Of a stretch of 21,089 nt of DNA, positions 1 to 7,645 are shown one piece after another (within the stretch, counting starts at the first letter, position 1; each line of letters begins with the position of its first letter). The stretch comes from a virus: positions 1-21,089 of IMG/VR virus record IMGVR_UViG_3300046004_001894. One strand, written 5' to 3'. The notes under the pieces are model-generated. The model made no database searches and was not told the DNA's origin. It saw nothing but the letters and a program-made list of their open reading frames with translations. Both the position numbers and the translations under genes were made by a program.

Positions 1-665
1 GACGAAACGGGCTTACCAAGCTGCAAAGCATACGCCGAGCTAGCTTCACCGAGACGTGTCATTAGACCAAGTTCGTCCAGAAGTTCAGGTTCAAGCTTGA
101 TGATACCACGAGTCAGACGGTCCATAGAATCAGTCATGTCTCGGCCTAGAGCCAGAGACACATCAGATGCTAGCTTACCAATTCTCAGTACGGCATCGCT
201 TTTGAATCCGGCAGAAGTAATTTGCGCTGTAGAGCGTAATGCTTGTTCTGTGCTAATAGCTCCGGCGGTGATGTCTCTTAGTTGTGTGGCGACAATACCT
301 AGCGTTTGACCACTACGGTTACCTAGAACCTCAAGACCGCGCGTGATTTGTTCAACCTGCGCAGCACCCTTGAGTGCGTTAAATGCCGCGGTGACGGCGA
401 ATACGTTAGCGGCTAGGGTGGCGTAAGCACCTACGATGCCGCCACCCTCACCCATAGTACGAGCCATTTTAGAGAAACTTTTTGTTGAGTTGGCAGTACC
501 GATTACACCCTTCGCTTGAACAGCATAATGTGCTTCAGCTGCATCGCGTGCAGTGTGGTGCGCTTTCCCAACGTTCTGAGCGCTTTTACCCATAGCATCA
601 AGATCGCCCTTGGCCTTTCCAGCGCCAACTGCTTTAACTGCTACTTCAATAAGGCCCTTTAACAT
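1..665 (-). CDS. Tape measure protein, N-terminal part (runs off the window)
   Basis: The reading frame is open from the ATG at 665 to the left edge of the window, so about 221 residues of the N-terminus are present and the C-terminus is missing. The protein begins MLKGLIEVAVKAVGAGKAKG, continues with an alanine-rich helical stretch and then a Gly/Ala hydrophobic segment (GGGIVGAYATLAANVFAV), followed by helices such as TRGLEVLGNRSG and RGIIKLEPELLDELGL. This pattern is typical of phage tape measure proteins, which fill the tail tube, set tail length and pass into the host envelope. Its place directly after the two tail-assembly chaperone ORFs is the canonical order in long-tailed phages. A GAGAAG Shine-Dalgarno lies about 5 nt before the ATG. 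The family is inferred from composition and gene order, not from a catalytic motif. Confidence 0.85.
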   Translation of the reverse strand, partial: MLKGLIEVAVKAVGAGKAKGDLDAMGKSAQNVGKAHHTARDAAEAHYAVQAKGVIGTANSTKSFSKMARTMGEGGGIVGAYATLAANVFAVTAAFNALKGAAQVEQITRGLEVLGNRSGQTLGIVATQLRDITAGAISTEQALRSTAQITSAGFKSDAVLRIGKLASDVSLALGRDMTDSMDRLTRGIIKLEPELLDELGLMTRLGEASSAYALQLGKPVS

Positions 666-700
666 ATTCTTCTCTACCAGAGCACGCCCTGCCTTGCGTA

Positions 701-1018
701 TTACTTACGCTTTAATTTATCCCTTTCTCTTTTCATACTCTCGGCCGACTTAGTTATTAGTCGCTCATCGAGTCTGAGTATTGTTTCAACAAATATACTG
801 CGGTTATCTAAATTTAATAAGTCCATATGAAGCGGAAGAGACGTATAGTCCTTCCCTAAATATCCGATATCGGCAACGATCCTATCACCAAGCTTTCCGA
901 AAGTAATTATAGCCTGTTGAACTTCTTCTGGGAAGTCTTCTAGATCAGGCGGTATTTCATCTGGGTCAGGCTCTTTTTCAAGCTGCTCACACATGGTGAA
1001 ATACGCCTCTCTAGTCAT
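701..1018 (-). CDS. Tail assembly chaperone, downstream ORF (lambda T-like position)
   Basis: This short acidic and helical protein contains IPPDLEDFPEEVQQAI followed by GDRIVADIGYLGKDYTSL. I recognise the pattern from second chaperone ORFs of siphophages, whose products help the tape measure and tail tube assemble and are absent from the virion. Started from the ATG at 1018 (GAAGG upstream) it has 105 residues. The same frame stays open further upstream to about position 1114, and that extra part reads as a helix (QLEELWTRLERWQ), overlapping the end of the preceding chaperone ORF by 71 to 83 nt. This fits expression as a frameshift extension of the upstream ORF, giving a fusion of about 259 residues. 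The frame relation is +1 (equivalent to -2), not the more common -1. Both modes of expression may occur. Confidence 0.78.
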   Translation of the reverse strand: MTREAYFTMCEQLEKEPDPDEIPPDLEDFPEEVQQAIITFGKLGDRIVADIGYLGKDYTSLPLHMDLLNLDNRSIFVETILRLDERLITKSAESMKRERDKLKRK

Positions 1019-1031
1019 CTTGCCTTCGCTG

Positions 1032-1481
1032 TTAGCTTGCCACCTTTCCAGCCTTGTCCACAGCTCCTCCAGTTGGCTCTGTACGAAAGTTCTCCAGGTC
1101 AAACACTGCGTCTGTTAGCCAGCTATCGAAGTCGCCAGAGTTAGCTACCAGCAATTCAGCGTCTTCCATTGTGAATGGAACATCTGTATCTGGCGACTTG
1201 TTTCCAATGTCGATAAGAACTAGTTGTTCTAGCTTGCCTAGTGTTAGTCCTTTCCATCCCTTGATTGCAGCTTTAGTGAACTCGCTGACGTATTTTTCTT
1301 CGTCTAAGCTCTCTACTGGCTGCTTCGTCTTACGGTCGAACTTGCTAATCGTGCAAGCTTTGCGCAGCTTAATTAGTTGTGCACGTGGGATGTTTGCAAT
1401 CTCGATTTCGAAACCGCGTAGACCTGGATATTCTACCCAAGCTGATTTTGTGTCGACCATAAGGCCTTTTAGTAAACTCAT
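1032..1481 (-). CDS. Tail assembly chaperone, upstream ORF (lambda G-like position)
   Basis: This protein of 149 residues is soluble and mixed alpha/beta, with no membrane segment or catalytic motif. It has a compact N-terminal domain (residues about 10-55, including WVEYPGLRGFEIEIANI) and a helical C-terminal part ending in FTMEDAELLVANSGDFDSWL. Its place between the tail tube/lectin genes and the tape measure, and its overlap with a second ORF in another frame, mark it as the first tail-assembly chaperone. These proteins bind the tape measure during tail assembly. The start at 1481 has a good AAGGAG 6 nt upstream. If the +1 shift at about 1085 occurs, residues 1-132 are shared with the longer fusion and the last 17 residues are replaced. 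Confidence 0.82.
   Translation of the reverse strand: MSLLKGLMVDTKSAWVEYPGLRGFEIEIANIPRAQLIKLRKACTISKFDRKTKQPVESLDEEKYVSEFTKAAIKGWKGLTLGKLEQLVLIDIGNKSPDTDVPFTMEDAELLVANSGDFDSWLTDAVFDLENFRTEPTGGAVDKAGKVAS
1084..1095 (-). promoter_or_regulatory. Candidate programmed +1 frameshift site (GGAG-AAC-TTT-C)
   Basis: In the overlap of the two chaperone ORFs the upstream frame reads CTG GAG AAC TTT CGT. A GGAG element, able to pair with 16S rRNA, lies exactly 3 nt before TTT. A tRNA-Phe on TTT can slip one base forward to TTC, which pairs better with its GAA anticodon, and this enters the downstream frame (GTA CAG AGC). The spacing matches the internal Shine-Dalgarno and CUU of the bacterial prfB +1 site, although here the next codon is CGT and not a stop. 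The frame shift, motif and spacing are seen in the sequence. Use of the site is inferred. Confidence 0.5.
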
Positions 1482-1539
1482 TGTAACTCCTTAAAGTATT
1501 GTTAAAGCTTCAGATTATAAATCTTAAAGCGGCTGTATT

Positions 1540-1555
1540 CTGCAGTATACTGCAG
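1540..1555. promoter_or_regulatory. 16-bp perfect palindrome in the gap before the chaperone genes
   Basis: CTGCAGTATACTGCAG is a perfect 16-bp palindrome lying a few bases after the stop codon of the 1266-aa gene and about 60 nt before the chaperone start. In RNA it could fold only a short tight hairpin and no U-tract follows, so it is not a clear terminator. A TATAAT also occurs on the minus strand about 30 nt before the chaperone start, but no convincing -35 box accompanies it. It could be a protein-binding site, an mRNA end or a chance palindrome. Confidence 0.3.
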
Positions 1556-1559
1556 TAGT

Positions 1560-4500
1560 TTAGGTTGTCATTGCGATGCACTGAGCATCAGACGGTGCAG
1601 TCTGGAATAGTACTAACTTTTGGAACCTTCCATTAAGAAATTCTGACCCGCCTGTTCGACGGCCACCAATTACTCCGGACGTAACCGCTGGAGTTCCGAT
1701 AGCTGCGGATTCCGCTCCAATCGCCACCCCATTTAGGAACATGCGGTAAGTTCCAGAAGCACTACGACGCAGAATTCCTTTGAACACGGTTCCTGTAAGT
1801 ACAGACCCCGTGCCAGAGTTCGGTAGTGTTGGTGTAACCCCTCCAACTGTAACAGATGGATACACTTGTCCAGTTGCAATTGTTTGAACAAACATCCTTT
1901 CATTGTCTGAACCATTATGCAGCTCAAATAGACGATTAGTGCCAATTACAGCATCTCTACTACATTGGAAGAACACTGCTGCAGGAGAGAAAGGTATAGG
2001 AAGGCTAGTAACGCCTGCCTCTCGTGTAACGGCAGCCGAGGTAGTTGGGATATATGAAGTTGGGTAATCTCCAACCTCTAATTGACCGCCCCATAAGTAT
2101 AAGCCACTAGTACCATCACCAGAGTAGGAATAGGAGGTACCACTTACTAAGTAAACAGACCCTACTCCGCCAGTTGTTACAATCCCAGTAAAAGTAATAC
2201 TGCAACGATACCAACCATTAGCAAACTGTTGGATGCTATATCTTGCTGGTGCAGGCTCTCCTGAAATAGAGAAGGTTGATCCTGCACCAGTTAGATCAAA
2301 ACCATAGCCCTTACCATCAGCATATGACGAATAAAGCATTAGCTTTGAGCGCTCACCCGCCTTTGCAAAAACGGATAGAGTATAGGTTTGCACAGAGGTT
2401 GTAGTTGGGGGGCAAGCTATATAGTGCCCAGAGCCACCAGCACTTTCAACTAGCTTATCAGCTGTTGTGGTTCCATCTGGTGCCGCGACAGCATTTGCTG
2501 TAATCGTAGAGCCGGCTTTAACCCATCCAGCATCCGCCATTTCTTCCGATCGTACTAGTAGATTGGTGCTGCCTTGCTCTATTAAGACCCCATTGTCAGT
2601 ACGACGTAAAGTATCTGCGGCAAAGGCCGAAACAACACCCGCCACACTAGATGCAGTACCTACTCCAGCGCGAACGTGGGATAGAGATACAGCATTAGGA
2701 GAGGTTCCGGATAGTAAACCTTTTCGATAGTAAGGTGTTTGAAATAGTATTTCAACACCAGTATCTCTGAATCCGGTATCGCCAGGAATACCATATAGGG
2801 CACCACGATCAAGAGCGGTGACCAGTTCTGCTGGACGTAAAGCTTCCGATAAAGTAGGAGGACTAGGATAATTAGATCGTACTTGAAGTTGATTATTATT
2901 GCTAGTGCCTGACACCGCTACGATAGAACGTACAAAGCCGTTTAATTGATATAGGCCGGTAGGGTAGCAACCTATTCCAAGCGCGGTGCTTGTGGTAATG
3001 GTTGCACTAACATCTGCAACACCGAGTATGCCATTTTTAGCGAAACGAATATCGTTTGTACCCACATTTAGGGCTGCTTTAAATGGTGTATTAACTGAAA
3101 CAGTTCCAGCGACTTCTGGAGCGCCTTGCGCAGCAAGAGCAGTCTCAACATACGCCCCAATACCACCAGATCTATTACTGATAACTATCATGTCATCGCC
3201 GCCACGTAGACCTGCGAGAACTCGATTACCTGAGTTGATGGCGCTGCTTGCTTCAGTGAATTCAGCCTCTACAAAGACAGAGCGTGCTCCAGAGAATGTA
3301 GCAGATAGTAGAGCAATATCAGCAGCTCGTGTAACGGATGCTGTAGTAGTTGGTATGTATGAAGTAAGGAAATCTCCAGTCTCTATTTGAGCACCCCAAA
3401 TAATGGCCGAGCCCGTAGATGTTACGCTGTCACTTCCTAAACCATAAGGTGCAGGAGCAGGATAGACGCTGAAGTTAAAAGAAGTATTTCCGGTATTATT
3501 ATTAGCCAGGCTAACTGACAGACGCCAGTAGCCGCCCTCGCTAGTTACTTTAGTATTAGCTACAGAAGTGATCGCTCCCGTATCCGTATTTAGTCTTGGG
3601 CTTACAGATACTGGAGTACCTCCAGTGTATCCGATGTTAATACCAAAAGTAGGCGCCGTGCCCCCAGTGGTTTTCTTTACATAAATAGATGCCGTACGCA
3701 TTAAACTATCGTTGGGCACAGTAACAGTCTGAGCCGCACCTTGATAAGTGCCAGCAGAGTTATCCGTTAACGTATCCGCAGTATGGGTACCATCCGGAGC
3801 TACTGCGGAGTTCGCGGTAACATTCTTTGTGGTTATCGCGGTCCAAGACGCGTTGTCGAATTCTTGCGATCGCAATAATAGGTTTGTACGAGCTTCCTCA
3901 ATCAGGATGCCTCTGTCAGTAATTCTGGGTACGTTAGCAGCAAAGGTGAGTAAAGACCCATTTGCCATAGGTGCTGTGGCAGTGCCTGCTCTAGTGTAAG
4001 TAAAGCCGGATAAAGATAAAGGTGCCGAAGCGACGTTAATACCTTTACGATAGTAGTTAGATGTAAATTCTAACTCAACTCCAGAATTCATGAATGCTAA
4101 AGCATTAGTAGGGTCTACTATATCTACTAGATTTGGACGCACTAAAGCCTCGTAACCTGGTACAGTGGTGTTTGTTACTGCGCCAGCAGGCTGAGTTAGT
4201 GCAATAGCTTGTGTAGGGGTCACTCCATACGTACTAAAGTTGTAGGATTTTATATACCCATTTAACAGGTCTGAATCTACAAAATTGCGTCCGAAGGCAG
4301 TAGTAGTGAATTTCGTTAGCTGTGTAGTTGAGATTGACTCAATTGCGGCACCATCAACATAGAATGCGAACACTCCGGCAATTCTTGTTATAGCCCACTT
4401 TACACTCACAGCCCCTGGCTTGCTTACTCCCATGAAAGCAGCTACTAAGCTACCATCCTTATAAATTAGCGGGTACACAACCCCATTAGAGTTTCTAGTT

Positions 4501-5360
4501 AAGCAAACCCCGTTATTGGCAGTACCATCGTGTTCGTGAAATACAGTGTAATTTCCCGCGGCAGCGGGAAAAGTAACTTCTCCATTAACCGTAAAGTCCA
4601 CAGAATTTTGCAGTGCCTTAACAAAGGTTAAACTGTCCATAGAACGAGTTACGGCAACAGTGGTAGTTGGAATATAAGAACTCGCTAGAGTCCCGGTCTC
4701 GATTTGGGCTCCCCAGATAGTTGTAGACCCTGTGGCTGTTACAGTATCGTTGTCTCCTCCACCATATGCGGAAATCGCAGCATATAGGTCAACTTTTAGG
4801 GATACGTTACCAGTACTGTTGTTGGCAAGACTTAGTTTTAGTCTCCAGTAGTTCCCTACACTTACTACGCTTACAGTACCCAAGGAGGTAAAGGAGCCAG
4901 TGTCAGTATTAAGTCTAGCGTAGCCTGTGACAGTAGTACTCCCATCTAAATAGAATAGGTTGACTCCAAATGTTGGTGCAGTACCACCAGTTGTCTTTTT
5001 CACGTAGATAGAAAAAGTACGTGTTAAACTATCATTAGGCACAGTAACGGTCTGTGATACGCCATGAAAAGCCGCTGCCGAGTTATCAGTTATAATATCT
5101 GCTGTAGTCGTACCATCTGGAGCTACTGCAGCGTTTGCAGATACGTTCTTAACATTAAGAGCGACCCAAGAAGCATTATCAAACTCTTGCGAGCGCAGTA
5201 GTAGGTTCGTACGAGCTTCTTCTACAAGAAGGCCTTGGGTATTACGTCTAGGAACGTTAGCTGCGAAGGTTTCTATTAGTCCATCTGCTGTTGTGGCAGT
5301 ACCTGCCGCAGTACGAGCATAAGTCATACCAGGAGCACTTAACAAATTATCGTAAATCAT
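1560..5360 (-). CDS. Large tail-associated protein with three tandem lectin-like repeats
   Basis: This protein of 1266 residues is built of three tandem units of about 400-440 residues (roughly 1-400, 405-840, 845-1266). Each unit has the order: GTAT with FAANVPR and GiLIEEARTNLLLRSQEF; a first beta-sandwich ending in GAQIETG, SYIPTTT and VTR; then a second LamG-like beta-sandwich. Similar arrays occur in phage tail fibres and tail-tube decorations that bind carbohydrate, so host-surface binding is the likely role. Units 1 and 2 are close in sequence while unit 3 is diverged (GGQLEVGDYPTSYIPTT). The linker with YYRKG precedes units 2 and 3 but is missing before unit 1. The start overlaps the upstream tail-tube-like gene by 14 nt. 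Lying inside the tail tube to chaperone interval, it could coat the tube rather than form the tip. No signal peptide or membrane segment is visible. Confidence 0.7.
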   Translation of the reverse strand: MIYDNLLSAPGMTYARTAAGTATTADGLIETFAANVPRRNTQGLLVEEARTNLLLRSQEFDNASWVALNVKNVSANAAVAPDGTTTADIITDNSAAAFHGVSQTVTVPNDSLTRTFSIYVKKTTGGTAPTFGVNLFYLDGSTTVTGYARLNTDTGSFTSLGTVSVVSVGNYWRLKLSLANNSTGNVSLKVDLYAAISAYGGGDNDTVTATGSTTIWGAQIETGTLASSYIPTTTVAVTRSMDSLTFVKALQNSVDFTVNGEVTFPAAAGNYTVFHEHDGTANNGVCLTRNSNGVVYPLIYKDGSLVAAFMGVSKPGAVSVKWAITRIAGVFAFYVDGAAIESISTTQLTKFTTTAFGRNFVDSDLLNGYIKSYNFSTYGVTPTQAIALTQPAGAVTNTTVPGYEALVRPNLVDIVDPTNALAFMNSGVELEFTSNYYRKGINVASAPLSLSGFTYTRAGTATAPMANGSLLTFAANVPRITDRGILIEEARTNLLLRSQEFDNASWTAITTKNVTANSAVAPDGTHTADTLTDNSAGTYQGAAQTVTVPNDSLMRTASIYVKKTTGGTAPTFGINIGYTGGTPVSVSPRLNTDTGAITSVANTKVTSEGGYWRLSVSLANNNTGNTSFNFSVYPAPAPYGLGSDSVTSTGSAIIWGAQIETGDFLTSYIPTTTASVTRAADIALLSATFSGARSVFVEAEFTEASSAINSGNRVLAGLRGGDDMIVISNRSGGIGAYVETALAAQGAPEVAGTVSVNTPFKAALNVGTNDIRFAKNGILGVADVSATITTSTALGIGCYPTGLYQLNGFVRSIVAVSGTSNNNQLQVRSNYPSPPTLSEALRPAELVTALDRGALYGIPGDTGFRDTGVEILFQTPYYRKGLLSGTSPNAVSLSHVRAGVGTASSVAGVVSAFAADTLRRTDNGVLIEQGSTNLLVRSEEMADAGWVKAGSTITANAVAAPDGTTTADKLVESAGGSGHYIACPPTTTSVQTYTLSVFAKAGERSKLMLYSSYADGKGYGFDLTGAGSTFSISGEPAPARYSIQQFANGWYRCSITFTGIVTTGGVGSVYLVSGTSYSYSGDGTSGLYLWGGQLEVGDYPTSYIPTTSAAVTREAGVTSLPIPFSPAAVFFQCSRDAVIGTNRLFELHNGSDNERMFVQTIATGQVYPSVTVGGVTPTLPNSGTGSVLTGTVFKGILRRSASGTYRMFLNGVAIGAESAAIGTPAVTSGVIGGRRTGGSEFLNGRFQKLVLFQTAPSDAQCIAMTT

Positions 5361-6333
5361 ACTGATTTCCTGTAAAGTCTAGGGCTACGTTAACCCCTGG
5401 GTTAGAGAATAGGAACACATTGCCAACATCTTGTGTTATTGTTGTAATAGCATAACTATCCAATACAAAGTCGAAACTAATAAGAGTGGCGGAGGTTTGT
5501 GGTACGAAGAAGAACATAGAGTTCATATTCAACCTAAAGGTGATACTTTGAGTGAACACGTCTCCAACGGCAGTATTTACTGTACTGACTATCGAAGGTA
5601 AGTTTATTCCGAAGTAATCGCCTAATACTATTAATAGGGAGCTGTTAGTGCTCCAACCATCACTGCTAGATGCCGCGGTTAGATTCTGTTGAATTGTGCC
5701 GTATACACTACGTCCAGAAACGACAAAGTCTTCAGGATATTGCATATCTGAAGCGTTGGTAACATATAAAGATTTATGTATTGTGTCGTATTCTACCCAA
5801 GTTATCTCATTCACAAAGTCTACCGATAGTGCGGTGAGACGTTCTAAAGTGCTCCCCCCAAGAACTACTCGAAGGCTGTGTGTTATAGCTGTATCGTTAA
5901 CTGGAACGAATGAAGTAGCACTTGGAACCGCGCTTACTTCAGATAGTTTAGTTCCTGTACCACTTAAAGAAACTGTCGGAAGAAACGTAAACTGAAAAGT
6001 TCCGCGCTCGATTACCGCGCCAGCAATCTTAAATACTTTTAGGCCTGTATCTATGTAAATGTCGTATTGCTGGACTAAAGTCATCCAAGAGCAAATTACT
6101 CTAAAGTCCTGTGCTCGTCCTAACATTACGGTGAAGTCGAAGTTGGCAGGGTTTGCCTTATTAATTACTGCGCCTTCAAACATAGCATAATCTTCGTGAA
6201 GATTCTTTGTTTTAACGGGGCGCTCTTCATATGTTTGAGAAAAATTGAGATTAGGATATACAGGCAGCTCGTACTTTGCGGTACCCTGCACTATATAAAC
6301 TTTACAATTCTTTCTTAAATTATAGGTTGTCAT
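5347..6333 (-). CDS. Second tail-tube-like protein (minor tail tube or tail adaptor)
   Basis: This 328-residue protein is beta-rich and starts NLRKNCKVYIVQGTAKYELPV, which aligns by eye with the first 30 residues of the major tail tube protein encoded next to it (DTRVFMVQGANVWEIPVL, then a Phe-Ser/Ala-Gln motif). Overall length and the repeated beta pattern also match, so the two look like diverged paralogues. Long-tailed phages can carry a second tube protein that caps the tube, forms the distal ring or supports decorations. The lectin-repeat gene downstream overlaps its end, which suggests a functional pair. It has its own promoter and a leader hairpin at 6345-6415. GGAG precedes the ATG. 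The tail-tube fold is inferred. Confidence 0.6.
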   Translation of the reverse strand: MTTYNLRKNCKVYIVQGTAKYELPVYPNLNFSQTYEERPVKTKNLHEDYAMFEGAVINKANPANFDFTVMLGRAQDFRVICSWMTLVQQYDIYIDTGLKVFKIAGAVIERGTFQFTFLPTVSLSGTGTKLSEVSAVPSATSFVPVNDTAITHSLRVVLGGSTLERLTALSVDFVNEITWVEYDTIHKSLYVTNASDMQYPEDFVVSGRSVYGTIQQNLTAASSSDGWSTNSSLLIVLGDYFGINLPSIVSTVNTAVGDVFTQSITFRLNMNSMFFFVPQTSATLISFDFVLDSYAITTITQDVGNVFLFSNPGVNVALDFTGNQYDLR

Positions 6334-6344
6334 AGGGCTCCATT

Positions 6345-6373
6345 AAAAAAGGGGAGGTCAAATTGACCTCCCC
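6345..6373 (-). terminator. Strong intrinsic terminator or attenuator hairpin
   Basis: On the minus strand a 10-bp perfect stem (GGGGAGGTCA with TGACCTCCCC, 3-nt loop) is followed directly by six T, a textbook rho-independent terminator. It lies after the major tail tube gene and would end that transcript. It also lies only about 7 nt downstream of the predicted start point of the promoter at 6387-6415, so transcripts from that promoter must cross it to reach the second tail-tube gene. Confidence 0.85.
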
Positions 6374-6386
6374 AATTCTTAGTTAT

Positions 6387-6415
6387 ATTATACGGGGTGT
6401 CACATTAAAAGTCAA
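6387..6415 (-). promoter_or_regulatory. Sigma70-type promoter before the second tail-tube gene
   Basis: On the minus strand TTGACT and a perfect TATAAT are separated by exactly 17 bp. Predicted initiation is near 6380, about 47 nt before the ATG of the second tail-tube-like gene. The promoter lies between the stop codon of the major tail tube gene and the terminator hairpin, so the order is promoter, hairpin with T-run, gene. Confidence 0.75.
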
Positions 6416-6424
6416 GGACTAAAT

Positions 6425-7579
6425 TTACGCTACCCCAATATAACGGATTAGATCGATTTCGTCTGTTGTGCCCATATCCGAAGGTAGCGCATTGAAGTCA
6501 ACACTTAGAGAAATAACATCACCGGCATCAGTTGATGGAACAGTAATGTGTGCTCTTGGGATGCTAACGGATACACCTGGTGCACGAGCTACGTCAGCTG
6601 TACCAGAAGCACCACCGATGTAGAAAGTTAGATCAAAGTAGTTTCTGATCTCCGTAATATCCTCAGATAGATCTTCCCACAGCTCGGAACTACCTAGGGC
6701 TGTCGAATCAAGGTAGCAAGTAAAGTTACCGCTGACTGTGCGCGTACCAGTAATGTGACCTAGTGGGATATTTACCTTGCCAATTAGTTCTGGAGTTAGG
6801 TAAGTAAGGTTATTACTAATGGTAATCGAACCACCTGTTAGAGTAATTCCGTAAGTCTTAAGTGTTGCACCAGCAGCATCCTTTCTGATAAGAGTTGCTT
6901 GAGTTAGACGGTTACGAATGAAGTTGTTTGTTTGGTCAATACCTGTACGAATTGCGGATGCAACCGAGAAGGATGGACCATACTCGCGAAGACGAGCACC
7001 GTTACCTGACCAGCCAAGTGTAGCAATACCGTCAATGTCGAAGTTAAGCGAAACTTCGTTGATCGAAGCATCGTATACGCGGAACATCTTAACACCGTAT
7101 GCAGTTCCGGCCGTAGAGCCGGTACCTGTGTTGAACGCAGTAGCTGTTGGTGTACCACCAGCAACAAACACAAGGTCAAACTTACCTAGTTCTGTTTTGT
7201 TCGATTGCGTAAATACAATATCCTGAGAAGTTGTAGATACTGGGTTAACGGTAGTAGCAAGCCAGACGCCTGCTGCATATGCATTATTGGCAACGAAGTT
7301 TGCCCACAGTGGTTCTTCAACCGAGCGATGCAGGGTCGAGGCAATTGTTGGGCGAATGTATGTGTCAAAACTCCAGTCTGCTGGAGCCTGAGAGTCGGTG
7401 AACATTGTACGCCCACGTCGACTTGTTCCGGCGGCGTCGCTCATTTCGTTTAGAGCAACTTCGGAAGTGTTAGCGTTCTGCGCAAAGCTGAAGCCGTTTA
7501 GTACAGGAATTTCCCATACGTTAGCCCCTTGCACCATAAATACTCTGGTATCTCTGCCGAAGTAAATGTTATTAGCCAT
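6425..7579 (-). CDS. Major tail tube protein
   Basis: This protein of 384 residues is beta-rich, with few Cys or Lys and many Thr, Ser and Gly, as expected of the hexamer-forming tube of long non-contractile tails. The N-terminus (NIYFGRDTRVFMVQGANVWEIP) and the C-terminal ISLSVDFNALPSDMG segment fit tail tube proteins, and the neighbours are a tail terminator on one side and chaperone/tape measure genes on the other. At 384 residues it is longer than the simplest tube proteins, so an added Ig-like domain is possible (the region around GKVNIPLGHITGTRTVSGNF resembles a beta-sandwich). AGGAG lies 10 nt before the ATG. The gene ends just before a strong terminator. Confidence 0.75.
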   Translation of the reverse strand: MANNIYFGRDTRVFMVQGANVWEIPVLNGFSFAQNANTSEVALNEMSDAAGTSRRGRTMFTDSQAPADWSFDTYIRPTIASTLHRSVEEPLWANFVANNAYAAGVWLATTVNPVSTTSQDIVFTQSNKTELGKFDLVFVAGGTPTATAFNTGTGSTAGTAYGVKMFRVYDASINEVSLNFDIDGIATLGWSGNGARLREYGPSFSVASAIRTGIDQTNNFIRNRLTQATLIRKDAAGATLKTYGITLTGGSITISNNLTYLTPELIGKVNIPLGHITGTRTVSGNFTCYLDSTALGSSELWEDLSEDITEIRNYFDLTFYIGGASGTADVARAPGVSVSIPRAHITVPSTDAGDVISLSVDFNALPSDMGTTDEIDLIRYIGVA

Positions 7580-7603
7580 TCTTAAATATCTCCTACTATC
7601 TTG

Positions 7604-7641
7604 AAAAGCACCTTAGAATGAACGTTTGTTCGTACTAGGTG
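7604..7641 (-). terminator. Weak hairpin between tail terminator and tail tube genes
   Basis: CTAGGTG and CACCTTAG can pair with one bulge, and an inner GAAC/GTTC pair fits inside. On the minus strand a short CTTTT follows. The U-tract is poor, so this is a partial terminator at best and may instead separate or stabilise messages. Confidence 0.3.
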
Positions 7642-7645
7642 GTTT

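Noticed and set aside
97-309. Plus-strand ORF of 70 codons in the tape measure region, and similar plus-strand ORFs at 1054-1494, 2986-3390 and 11232-11633
   Set aside because: They lie antisense to well-supported minus-strand virion genes, have no ribosome-binding site or promoter, and read as low-quality Ser-, Pro- or Ala-rich sequence typical of shadows.
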